Assembly: GCA_002419145.1 (NCBI GenBank)
Contig: DIFN01000076.1
Coordinates: 1 to 64,000, forward strand
DNA length: 64,000 bases
Direction: 5' to 3'
Source: Mageeibacillus sp. UBA5747
Lineage (GTDB): Bacteria > Bacillota > Clostridia > Saccharofermentanales > UBA5734
The notes beneath the pieces are model-generated. The model searched no databases. It saw nothing but the letters and a program-made list of their open reading frames with translations, and was not told where the DNA came from. Positions 35,353 through 43,444 of this stretch are shown here, piece after piece; position 1 is the stretch's first letter; the number at the start of each line of letters is the position of its first letter. Made by a program: the position numbers and the translations under genes.

Positions 35353-36756
35353 TTGATTCACGAAGAATGTGGTGTCTTTGGCATCTTCGGACCGGAAGGG
35401 ACGGAGGCTGCCGCTGCCACCTATTATGGTCTTTTTTCACTCCAACATCGCGGCCAAGAAAGTTGCGGCATCGCAGTTAACGATCAGGGAGATGTCCATG
35501 TCTACAAGGACATGGGTTTGGTTTCTGACGTCTTTAGTCAACCTGTACTCGATTCACTGCCAGGCAAGGCGGCGATCGGTCATGTTCGTTATTCGACAAC
35601 CGGACAGAGCGTTCGGGAAAATGCCCAGCCGCTCGTCACCCGCTACAGCAAGGGGACCCTGGCGATCGCCCACAATGGCAACCTATCCAATGCCATCTCA
35701 CTGCGCCAGCAACTTGAAGATCAGGGCGCTATTTTCCAGACGACGATTGATTCGGAAATCATGGCCTACCTGATTGCCCGCTATCGTTCCCAGACCGAGA
35801 CCGTTGAAGAAGCGGTCGCTTTGACCATGGGACAGTTGGAGGGCGCCTATTGCCTTTTAGTGCTGAGCCGCGGCAAGCTGATTGCCGCTCGAGACCCACT
35901 CGGCTTCAGGCCGCTATGCATTGGCCAGCTGGGAGAAGCGATTGTGTTTGCCAGTGAAAGCTGCGCCCTGGACACAGTCGGAGCCACATTCATCCGCGAT
36001 GTTGAACCCGGAGAAATAGTGGTCGTCGACAAAAACGGCCTGACATCCTTGAAATCACACTGCCAGGGGCGTCGCCATCATTGCGTTTTCGAGTACATCT
36101 ATTTCGCCCGTTCCGACAGCAATCTGGACTCGGTCAGCGTCTACGAAGCCAGACTCAGAGCAGGCCGCCTGCTATCCGCACAATATCCTGTTGCCGCAGA
36201 TATCGTCCTGGGTGTTCCGGACTCCGGTCTGGATGCGGCCATGGGATACAGCATGGCGTCGGGCATTCCCCTGGTACGCGGATTCGTCAAGAATAATTAT
36301 GTTGGCCGGACCTTCATCAAGCCGACACAAAGCCAACGCGAAAATGCGGTGCGGATCAAGCTCAATCCGGTGCGCAGCAGTGTCGAAGGTAAGCGGGTCG
36401 TCATGGTGGACGACTCGATTGTGCGCGGGACAACCAGTGCCCGGATTGTCCAGCAACTCAAGAAGGCCGGGGCTACCGAGGTCCATGTCCGGATCAGCGC
36501 ACCACCGTTTCTCTGGCCTTGCTACTTTGGCACGGACATTCCATCGATAGACCAGCTGACGGCACGCCAGCATTCGCTTGATGAAATCTGCCAGATGATC
36601 GGCGCCGATTCGCTGGGCTTTCTCGAATTGGACAGCCTGGCTGAAATGATGGGTGAGAAGGAGAAGCATTATTGCGATGCTTGCTTCTCCGGTCACTATC
36701 CTTCATTGGATCCTGCTGCAGAAAATGGACTCATCTATGCACTGGAGGCGCGCTAA
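35353..36756 (+). CDS. purF: Amidophosphoribosyltransferase
   Basis: 467 aa from a TTG 6 bases after AAGGGGAGG; a GTG further up precedes the RBS and is less likely. The N-terminal nucleophile cysteine follows a five-residue propeptide (MIHEECGVFGIFG). The glutaminase part (RYSTTG, AHNGNLSNA) and the PRPP site VVMVDDSIVRGTTSARIV are intact, and cysteines near the end (HYCDACFSGHYP) fit the [4Fe-4S] type of Bacillus PurF. First committed step of purine synthesis. No other pur genes follow, so it is isolated here. Confidence 0.95.
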   Translation: MIHEECGVFGIFGPEGTEAAAATYYGLFSLQHRGQESCGIAVNDQGDVHVYKDMGLVSDVFSQPVLDSLPGKAAIGHVRYSTTGQSVRENAQPLVTRYSKGTLAIAHNGNLSNAISLRQQLEDQGAIFQTTIDSEIMAYLIARYRSQTETVEEAVALTMGQLEGAYCLLVLSRGKLIAARDPLGFRPLCIGQLGEAIVFASESCALDTVGATFIRDVEPGEIVVVDKNGLTSLKSHCQGRRHHCVFEYIYFARSDSNLDSVSVYEARLRAGRLLSAQYPVAADIVLGVPDSGLDAAMGYSMASGIPLVRGFVKNNYVGRTFIKPTQSQRENAVRIKLNPVRSSVEGKRVVMVDDSIVRGTTSARIVQQLKKAGATEVHVRISAPPFLWPCYFGTDIPSIDQLTARQHSLDEICQMIGADSLGFLELDSLAEMMGEKEKHYCDACFSGHYPSLDPAAENGLIYALEAR

Positions 36757-36803
36757 ACCCCTTAAGCTCGGTCTGTCTAAGGACCGCTGCCACCGCATAG
36801 CCT

Positions 36804-37550
36804 TCAGCCGCGTGATTGCAGGGTCAGCCGTTTCAGCTCTGACACTTCTTTAGGCGTCAGGTAGCGCCATTGCCCTGGCTTGAGACTGCCCAAGGTTACA
36901 TGCATGATTCGGATCCGGGTCAGACGGACGACTTCATAGCCTAGCGCCTCACACATCCGGCGGATTTGCCGGTTTAATCCTTGAGTCAATATGATGCGAA
37001 ACGTCCTCTTGGACTCCGGAATGACCTGGCAAGGCAAGGTGACGGTGTCCAGAATCGCCACGCCGGCCATCATGGATCTGACAAAATCATCCGTGATGGG
37101 GCGATCCACTTTGACCCGGTATTCTTTTTCGTGCCGGTTACCGGCCCGGAGTATTTTGTTCACAATGGCGCCATCGTTGGTTAAAAAGATCAGGCCTTCT
37201 GAATCCCGGTCGAGACGACCAATCGGGAAGATCCGTTTGGGAAACTTGAGAAAATCAATGATGTTGTCTCCGCGGCGTGAATCCGTCGTTGTGGTGATGC
37301 CAACAGGTTTGTACAAGGCCAGATACACCAAGTCTTCATCGGGCAGCACCGGTTCGCCATACACTCTCACGGTCTGGCCGGGAAGAACGCGACTGCCCAC
37401 CTGGGCAACCGCATCATCGAGAGTCACGTGCCCCTCAGCAATCAGGCGATCTGCTTCACGTCGGCTGCAATAGCCGGTATCAGCCAGATATTTGTTGATC
37501 CGGACGCCGTGGTTGTTTGGATCCCCGGAGGATGGATTTTCGAGATGCAC
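36804..37550 (-). CDS. rluF: 23S rRNA pseudouridine synthase, RluF/RsuA family
   Basis: 248 aa. An S4 RNA-binding domain (VRINKYLADTGYCSRREADRLI) is followed by the RsuA-type catalytic domain with the active-site Asp in FPIGRLDRDSEGLIFLTND. The C-terminal half (LTQGLNRQIRRMCEALGYEVVRLTRIRIMHV) fits the RluB/RluF branch, closest in layout to RluF. The exact uridine modified is inferred. Convergent with purF. Confidence 0.85.
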   Translation of the reverse strand: MHLENPSSGDPNNHGVRINKYLADTGYCSRREADRLIAEGHVTLDDAVAQVGSRVLPGQTVRVYGEPVLPDEDLVYLALYKPVGITTTTDSRRGDNIIDFLKFPKRIFPIGRLDRDSEGLIFLTNDGAIVNKILRAGNRHEKEYRVKVDRPITDDFVRSMMAGVAILDTVTLPCQVIPESKRTFRIILTQGLNRQIRRMCEALGYEVVRLTRIRIMHVTLGSLKPGQWRYLTPKEVSELKRLTLQSRG

Positions 37551-37601
37551 CTGATAGACTCCTGTCCGATCGTCCGCGATTTTGCGTGGCCACAGGACCG
37601 T

Positions 37602-38006
37602 TCAGACATCAAACGCTTCAGCCTGGACTTTGACAAGCTGCAAGGATCCATCCCCATCAATGCTGATCACCGGAATCTCCGGGAAGACTGATTCAAGTTC
37701 ATGGATGAAGACACTTTGGTCCGGATCGGGTGGCATACCGACGATCACGTAATGAGTATCGTTGTTCCGGATGAAATTGGCAACTGCTTCCGGAGCATAG
37801 TCATGGAATAAAACAATCATTTCAGCGTCCAGCTGCTTGGAAATCGAGAAGAGATATTCGAGGCTGTCACCAGAGAGTCCTTCTATAGCATGATGTGGCC
37901 GGACGGTGATGACTTTGAGGTCGAGGTGTTCGATCGTTGCCAGCCTCTTGCCGGCGAATATCAGACGATCACACGCATTCTGATCTGTCACGCAAACCAG
38001 TATCAT
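37602..38006 (-). CDS. KdpD-related universal-stress-like protein
   Basis: 134 aa, from the ATG preceded by GAAAGGATT (a longer frame up to 38093 lacks an RBS). It begins MILVCVTDQNACDRLIFAGK, the strand-loop-helix of the USP domain seen in KdpD sensor kinases, with a middle DAEMIVLFHDYAPEAVANFI and YVIVGMPPD. It is a free-standing copy without kinase. Nucleotide binding is possible but the usual USP ATP motif is not clear. Role unknown. Confidence 0.6.
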   Translation of the reverse strand: MILVCVTDQNACDRLIFAGKRLATIEHLDLKVITVRPHHAIEGLSGDSLEYLFSISKQLDAEMIVLFHDYAPEAVANFIRNNDTHYVIVGMPPDPDQSVFIHELESVFPEIPVISIDGDGSLQLVKVQAEAFDV

Positions 38007-38115
38007 GATCCAATCCTTTCTCACAGGGAGGGTGGGGCCTGTGATCCCTGATTCCCAGTCTAGCGCTTGTTTATGAATGCTTTGTGACGCCAAAACAACA
38101 TTTGCGTGTCGGCCA

Positions 38116-38124
38116 TGATATAAT
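38116..38124 (+). promoter_or_regulatory. Extended -10 element before the methyltransferase gene
   Basis: TGATATAAT (38116-38124), 29 bases before the ATG; no clear -35 box, as is usual for extended -10 promoters. Confidence 0.5.
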
Positions 38125-38152
38125 AGCGCAATCGAAACTATGCAGGTGATAT

Positions 38153-39028
38153 ATGTACCTTTCTGACCGATGGCTAGATTATGAATTGCTGGATGCCGGA
38201 GATGGCGACAAGCTGGAGCGCTGGGGTGATGTGATTCTCCAGCGGCCGGATCCCCAGGCGATCTGGCCTCATGGTCCCTGGCCCAAACCAGATGCCCGCT
38301 ACATCAGGAGCGCATCCGGAGGTGGCCATTGGCAGATCAATCGACCTTATCCCCGGCAATGGGTGATCCACTATCCCGGGATCCAGGCTCCGTTGTCATT
38401 TATCATTGAACCAACAGGGTTCAAGCACACAGGTTTATTTCCAGAGCAGGCAGCCAATTGGGATTATTGCACCGAGCGCATTGTGACGGCGCGACTGGCT
38501 GGCCGGGAGGTTCGGGTCCTGAATTTATTTGCATACACGGGTGCTGCATCGGTGGCCTGCAGTGCCGCTGGCGCCACTGAGGTTGTCCACGTCGATGCTT
38601 CCAAGGGCATGAATGCCCGCGCCAGAGAAAATCTGGCCGAGAGCGGCCTTAAAGACAAGGTGGTGCGCTGCCTGGCTGATGATGTCCAGAAATTTGTCGA
38701 ACGGGAAATCCGGCGCGGCCACAAATATGAAGGGATCATCATGGATCCGCCTTCGTATGGACGCGGCCCTTCCGGTGAGCTCTGGAAACTCGAGGACGCC
38801 CTGTATGATTTGATCGCGAAGACCAGCCAACTCTTATCAGACCAGCCGTTGTTCTTCCTGGTCAATTCCTACACGACGGGGCTGGCGCCACTGGTCTTGC
38901 GAGATATTCTTGGCCTGGCCATCCGGCCGCGCCACGGCGGCCAGGTGGAAGCAGAGGAACTCGGTCTGCCGGCGACACAGCGCGAGCTGATCTTGCCCTG
39001 TGGCGCGACCGGACGGTGGGCACCCTGA
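38153..39028 (+). CDS. Class I SAM-dependent rRNA methyltransferase, RlmI/COG1092-like
   Basis: 291 aa. The SAM site VLNLFAYTGAASVACSAAGATEVVHVDASKG and the catalytic block YEGIIMDPPSYGRGPSGELWKLE are typical of the Methyltrans_SAM family that methylates cytosines of 23S rRNA. The PUA domain of full-length RlmI is absent; the first 100 residues (GDVILQRPDPQAIWP) are a substitute N-terminal domain common in the Firmicutes members. The stop overlaps the start of the pseudouridine synthase gene (TGATG). Confidence 0.88.
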   Translation: MYLSDRWLDYELLDAGDGDKLERWGDVILQRPDPQAIWPHGPWPKPDARYIRSASGGGHWQINRPYPRQWVIHYPGIQAPLSFIIEPTGFKHTGLFPEQAANWDYCTERIVTARLAGREVRVLNLFAYTGAASVACSAAGATEVVHVDASKGMNARARENLAESGLKDKVVRCLADDVQKFVEREIRRGHKYEGIIMDPPSYGRGPSGELWKLEDALYDLIAKTSQLLSDQPLFFLVNSYTTGLAPLVLRDILGLAIRPRHGGQVEAEELGLPATQRELILPCGATGRWAP

Positions 39029-39744
39029 TGCAGCCAGTCCCACCTGTGGAAATTCTCTATGAGGACAATCACGTTCTGGTTGTGAAAAAACCGGCTGGAA
39101 TCCTGTCCCAGGCTGATGATACCGGCAAGCCAGATCTTTTGTCCCTGCTGAAAGCTGATATCAAGTTGCGCTACCAGAAACCCGGGGCTGTTTTTCTCGG
39201 TTTGGTTCATCGTCTGGACCAGCCGGTCGCTGGCCTGATGGTTTTTGCCCGGACATCCAAAGCTGCCGCACGCCTGTCGGAACAGGTCCGCTCCCATCAG
39301 CTGGGCAAATACTACCTCGCGGTCGTCTCTGGCTGCCCGGTACCGGCTCGTGGTCGCTTGGAAGATGACCTGGAGAAGGACCGCCAGGCCAACAGGGTGC
39401 GAGTCGTAGCAGCAGGGAAGGGGCAGCCTGCTGATCTGGATTACGAGGTCATTGCATCAGATACCGCGCGAAACTGTTCCCTGGTGCGCATTACCCTGGG
39501 CACTGGGCGCAGCCATCAGATCCGGGTCCAATTTGCAACCCGGGGCTGGCCTTTGCTGGGAGACCAGCGTTATGGCCCTGACTGCCGCGACGACAAACAA
39601 AAAAACAAGGTCCGGATGGACCTTGCCTTGTTTGCTTATCGTTTAAGCTTCAAACATCCGATCCGGGATGAATTGCTGGATTTTTCGATTCAACCGCCTG
39701 ATGTCCCTCCCTGGTCCTATTTTCGACCTGCTCTGGAACGCTAA
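39028..39744 (+). CDS. RluA-family pseudouridine synthase
   Basis: 238 aa from the ATG overlapping the methyltransferase stop. Catalytic Asp in LGLVHRLDQPVAGLMVFART, followed by GKYYLAVVSG and TGRSHQIRVQFATRGWPLLGDQRYG, all signatures of RluA-type enzymes. No S4 domain, so this is the short RluA-like form. Coupling to an rRNA methyltransferase fits an RNA modification pair; the target is not known. Confidence 0.9.
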   Translation: MQPVPPVEILYEDNHVLVVKKPAGILSQADDTGKPDLLSLLKADIKLRYQKPGAVFLGLVHRLDQPVAGLMVFARTSKAAARLSEQVRSHQLGKYYLAVVSGCPVPARGRLEDDLEKDRQANRVRVVAAGKGQPADLDYEVIASDTARNCSLVRITLGTGRSHQIRVQFATRGWPLLGDQRYGPDCRDDKQKNKVRMDLALFAYRLSFKHPIRDELLDFSIQPPDVPPWSYFRPALER

Positions 39745-40418
39745 AGGATCACGCGCGTGACAATTTCCCCAGCTGTTTTATAGATGCTGTTGGGCGGGAC
39801 GACGCCCCGGACCATGGAGAGTGGGTAGACATGGCTGGACCGGCCGACGATGGATCCGGGATTCAGGACGCTGTTGCAGCCGATTTCCACTTTATCGCCC
39901 AAAAGCGCGCCAAATTTCTTCAGGCCTGTCTCGATCTTTTCCTCACCGATCCGGACGGTCACCGGTGATTTGTCTGACTTGACATTGGAAGTGATCGACC
40001 CGGCTCCCATATGAGCCTTGAAGCCAAGCACGGAGTCCCCGACATAATTGTAATGCGGGACCTGGACCTGGTTCATCAGGATCACGTTTTTCAGCTCGGT
40101 GGAATTGCCGACAACACAGCCTTCACCGACAAGCGCGTTCCCGCGGATGTAGGCACAATGGCGGACTTCAGTTTCATGACCGATGATCAAAGGGCCGTTC
40201 AGGGCTGCAGAAGGTGCAATCAAAGCATCTTTGGCTACCCAGATGGTTTCGGCAATCTGCTCATAATCCGTTTTCGGCAATTTGGCACCCAGCTCAAGGA
40301 TCATGGCTTTGATCTTGGGTAGAATGTCCCAAGGGTATTCAAGCGTTTCCATCCAGTCAGCAGCCAGGGTCTGTTTTAGTTCAAACAAGTTTTTGACCTG
40401 CAGGTCAGAAGCTTTCAT
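39741..40418 (-). CDS. Left-handed beta-helix (hexapeptide) protein, GlmU C-terminus-like
   Basis: 225 aa. The N-terminal 60 residues are helical (NLFELKQTLAADWMETLEYPW); the remainder is a hexapeptide-repeat beta helix (LIAPSAALNGPLIIGHETEV, GEGCVVGNSTELKNVILMNQ, GDKVEIGCNSVLNPGSIVGR). It resembles free-standing relatives of the GlmU acetyltransferase half annotated as UDP-GlcNAc pyrophosphorylase-related, without any nucleotidyltransferase domain. Possibly a sugar acyl- or nucleotidyl-transfer protein; the substrate is unknown. Good RBS GGAGG. Converges with the RluA gene, overlapping 4 bases. Confidence 0.75.
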   Translation of the reverse strand: MKASDLQVKNLFELKQTLAADWMETLEYPWDILPKIKAMILELGAKLPKTDYEQIAETIWVAKDALIAPSAALNGPLIIGHETEVRHCAYIRGNALVGEGCVVGNSTELKNVILMNQVQVPHYNYVGDSVLGFKAHMGAGSITSNVKSDKSPVTVRIGEEKIETGLKKFGALLGDKVEIGCNSVLNPGSIVGRSSHVYPLSMVRGVVPPNSIYKTAGEIVTRVIL

Positions 40419-40500
40419 TGAGTGACCTCCGTTTCGTCAGTTAAATCAGGTGATGCAACCCTGTCTGAATTTTACCAGAAACAGATGTCCCGCGACATGT

Positions 40501-40530
40501 AAAACCGCCAGAGCTAAAAGCTCTGGCGGT
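40501..40530 (-). terminator. Terminator of tRNA-Pro
   Basis: On the minus strand ACCGCCAGAGC pairs with GCTCTGGCGGT over a short loop TTTTA and is followed by TTTTAC, directly after the tRNA 3' end. Confidence 0.88.
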
Positions 40531-40537
40531 CCTTGTC

Positions 40538-40614
40538 TGGTCGAGGTGAAGGGATTTGAACCCCCGACATCCTGCTCCCAAAGCAGGCGCGCTAGCCAGC
40601 TGCGCTACACCTCG
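40538..40614 (-). tRNA. tRNA-Pro (anticodon UGG)
   Basis: Seventy-seven nucleotides on the minus strand: acceptor CGAGGTG pairs with CACCTCG, discriminator A and encoded CCA. Anticodon stem-loop CTGCT-TTTGGGA-AGCAG puts TGG in the anticodon, and the T arm is GGGGGTTCAAATCCC. The D arm has the usual GCGCAGC-TGGCTAGC-GCGC form. A single tRNA with its own promoter and terminator. Confidence 0.97.
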
Positions 40615-40633
40615 ATCTGGTTTAACCTTGATC

Positions 40634-40662
40634 ACTATAACAAATCAGGTTCCAGTTTGCAA
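40634..40662 (-). promoter_or_regulatory. Promoter of tRNA-Pro
   Basis: On the minus strand TTGCAA (40662-40657), 17-base spacer, TATAGT (40639-40634), 20 bases before the mature tRNA 5' end. Confidence 0.75.
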
Positions 40663-40763
40663 TTCCTCGCGGCAATCAGATTTTACATGGTTATAATTGA
40701 AAGTGACCAGCTGATTTGTGACAATCATCTGATCCACAAAATTCAAGTGGGGGAGAACGGACG

Positions 40764-41855
40764 ATGGGCAAGAAAATAGGGTTATTGACCAGTGGCGGCG
40801 ACTGCCAGGGATTGAATACGGCTTTGCGCGGGGTGGCCAAGGCCCTTTATGAACAAGTCAAAGGGATTGAACTGATCGGATTCCGGGATGGCTACCGGGG
40901 CTTGATCGAAAAAGACTATAAAGAAATGGCCCCTTCTGATTTTTCTGGAATTCTGACAGTGGGAGGGACCATCCTCGGAACCTCACGCCAGCCCTTCAAG
41001 CAGCTCCAGGACCCATCTGATCTGCAAAAGCCAGATGGTCCGACCCGGCAGGAGGCCATGGTGGCCACTTACAAAGCCCTCAAACTCGATGGTCTGGTCA
41101 TCCTGGGCGGCAATGGCACCCACAAGACGGCACATGCCTTGTCTCAGGCGGGACTGAATATCATTACGCTGCCCAAGACGATCGACAATGATCTCTGGGG
41201 GACCGATGTCACATTTGGTTTCCAGAGTGCTGTGGATATAGCGACCCTTGTGATCGACAGCATCCATACCACAGCTACTTCGCACGGGCGGGTATTCATC
41301 ATTGAACTGATGGGCCACCGGGCAGGCTGGCTGACCTTGCATGCCGGTGTTGCCGGAGGCGCTGATGTCATCCTGATCCCGGAGATTCCCTACAGCATTG
41401 ATTCAATCGCCCGTTCGCTCAAGCAGCGTGAAGCCCAGCATAAGCGGTTTTCAATCATTGCTCTGGCTGAAGGCGCCCTGACTCAAGAGGAAGCCAGCTT
41501 GCCGAAAAAGGAGCTCCGGAAAATCAGGGAACTGGAATCCTATCCATCTGCGGCCTATCGCCTGGCCCATGACCTGGGTGAGAAGACGGGCCAGGAAATC
41601 CGTGTAACTGTTCCAGGCCATTTCCAGCGCGGCGGACAGCCGGTTGCTTACGACCGTGTGCTGGCCACCACCCTCGGCACTGCTGCGGCCGACTTCGTCC
41701 GCGACAACCGGTATGGATTCATGGTTGGCCTGGTCAACAATCAGACGGTGGCTGTTCCCTTGGCAGAAGTGGCCGGCAAACTGAAAAAAGTGCCCGAGGA
41801 TTCTATCATCATCCGTTCTGCCCGGGCGATTGGCACGTGCTTTGGTGACGATTGA
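40764..41855 (+). CDS. pfkA: 6-phosphofructokinase
   Basis: 363 aa. Starts MGKKIGLLTSGGDCQGLNTA, with the catalytic PKTIDNDLWGTDVTFGF, MGHRAGWL and PGHFQRGGQP. The residue that separates ATP- from pyrophosphate-dependent enzymes is Gly (LGGNGTHKTA, ATP type) while the position before IDND is Lys (PPi and group III type). This G/K combination is seen in the group III enzymes of actinomycetes and some anaerobes, many of which use ATP. Phosphoryl donor therefore not fixed. The neighbouring Asp of GGDG is Asn here. Confidence 0.88.
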   Translation: MGKKIGLLTSGGDCQGLNTALRGVAKALYEQVKGIELIGFRDGYRGLIEKDYKEMAPSDFSGILTVGGTILGTSRQPFKQLQDPSDLQKPDGPTRQEAMVATYKALKLDGLVILGGNGTHKTAHALSQAGLNIITLPKTIDNDLWGTDVTFGFQSAVDIATLVIDSIHTTATSHGRVFIIELMGHRAGWLTLHAGVAGGADVILIPEIPYSIDSIARSLKQREAQHKRFSIIALAEGALTQEEASLPKKELRKIRELESYPSAAYRLAHDLGEKTGQEIRVTVPGHFQRGGQPVAYDRVLATTLGTAAADFVRDNRYGFMVGLVNNQTVAVPLAEVAGKLKKVPEDSIIIRSARAIGTCFGDD

Positions 41856-41900
41856 TCGGCGATTGAAAGATGAAGGCTTACAGAGAGCAGGAGTTTATTG

Positions 41901-43439
41901 ATGGCTAAGAAACGAACGATAGCGGCCTTGGATGTGGGTTCACACGAAATCACCCTCAAGATTGCCCAGCTGGATCGCACGGGATTGCCACTCGAGCTGG
42001 AGACGGTCCGCCAAACCCTGGCGATTGGCACGGATACCTACCGGACCGGTGAGATCGGTGATGAGACGGCGCGCGAGCTGGTCTTTGTCATCGAACGCAT
42101 GGCAGAAAAAATCAGGGAGTACAAAGTGACCCAGGTTCGGGCCGTCGCCACCAGCGCCATCCGTGAAGCCAGGAACCGGCAGGTGGTCCTGGACCAGATT
42201 GACCGGATCTTCCGTCATCCGATCCAGGTCCTGAGCAATGCCCAGGAGCGGTATTTCCACAACCTGGCAACCATTGCCCATTGGCCACAGTTTGCTGACC
42301 AGATCAGGGAAGGAACCTTGGTGCTTGATTTAGGATCCGGATCCATCCAGATCACGGTCTATGACAAAGGAATATTTCTATTCAGCCAGAACATGCGTCT
42401 GGGGGCTTTGCGCATCCGTGAGCTGCTCGCGGACCTTGAACGCCGGACAGCGGATTTTGGCCGCCTCATGGAAGACTACATCTCGACAGACCTGGAAAAC
42501 TACCGGGCCTTGGAGCCCAAGGGAACGACCTACAAAAATTTGATTGTTCTGGGCGCGGATACCTGCTACGTGAAATTGCTGGCCGGCCTTGCCCCTGAGC
42601 AACCAGCCAGTTTGTCGGCTGGCCAGCTGGAGTCCATTTACCGCAAACTCCTGGCCACAAGCCCTGCAGAGCTCTCCATGGATTATGACATTCCCGGTGA
42701 GCATGCTTCGCTGCTGCTGCCAGTCGCGATTCTGATCCAGAAATTCATCGATTTTTCAGGTGTCAAGAGCATCAGCATGCCGGTGGCATCCCTTGCCGAC
42801 GGCCTGCTGGTTGATCTGGTCCGCCAGCATGGCCACATCGAGCTCAGCCATAATCCTGACGAAGACATCCTGCATGCGGCCCGCCAGATGATGCGGCGCT
42901 ATCAAAGCAACAAACGCCATGTCCAGTATGTGGAGCAGGCCGCAGCCCGGATCTTCGACGCAACCCGTCGATTGCACCGGCTGGGCGCCAGGCAGCGCCT
43001 GCTTTTGCAGCTGGCCTCACTTTTGCATGACACTGGCAAATTCATCAACATGAACAATCACAAGATCCGCTCTTATCACATCATTCTGTCGACTGAAATC
43101 ATCGGCCTCAGTGACGAAGAGCAGCGCCAGGTGGCTTGGGTGGCCCGCTTCTACAGTGGTGCGGTCAGCTATTCTGAACCTGGATTTGAGGAGCTTGGCC
43201 CCACGGCTCAGCTGGAGGTGCTCAAACTGGCAGCAATCCTGCGTCTATCTGATTCGCTTGACGCCAGCCATCGTCAGGCAGTCACGATCGAAGACATCGT
43301 CACGGACGATGAAAATTTGGTCCTGAACATCTCCTCTCCGGAAGACTTGACCCTGGTCCAATGGAGTTTTGAACACAAATCCCCGTTGTTTCGCAGTGTT
43401 TTCGGACTCACACCCCGGATCAAGGTCAGGAGGAAGTAA
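41901..43439 (+). CDS. ppx: Ppx/GppA phosphatase with C-terminal HD-like domain
   Basis: 512 aa from the ATG after CAGGAG. The ASKHA-type N-terminus (AALDVGSHEITLKIAQL, AVATSAIREARNR, LVLDLGSGSIQITVYDKG) is followed by a C-terminal helical HD-like domain (LLLQLASLLHDTGKFINMNNHK), as in full-length exopolyphosphatases. It hydrolyses polyphosphate or pppGpp. It ends 6 bases before ppk1, so the pair is co-transcribed. Confidence 0.9.
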   Translation: MAKKRTIAALDVGSHEITLKIAQLDRTGLPLELETVRQTLAIGTDTYRTGEIGDETARELVFVIERMAEKIREYKVTQVRAVATSAIREARNRQVVLDQIDRIFRHPIQVLSNAQERYFHNLATIAHWPQFADQIREGTLVLDLGSGSIQITVYDKGIFLFSQNMRLGALRIRELLADLERRTADFGRLMEDYISTDLENYRALEPKGTTYKNLIVLGADTCYVKLLAGLAPEQPASLSAGQLESIYRKLLATSPAELSMDYDIPGEHASLLLPVAILIQKFIDFSGVKSISMPVASLADGLLVDLVRQHGHIELSHNPDEDILHAARQMMRRYQSNKRHVQYVEQAAARIFDATRRLHRLGARQRLLLQLASLLHDTGKFINMNNHKIRSYHIILSTEIIGLSDEEQRQVAWVARFYSGAVSYSEPGFEELGPTAQLEVLKLAAILRLSDSLDASHRQAVTIEDIVTDDENLVLNISSPEDLTLVQWSFEHKSPLFRSVFGLTPRIKVRRK

Positions 43440-43444
43440 AATCC

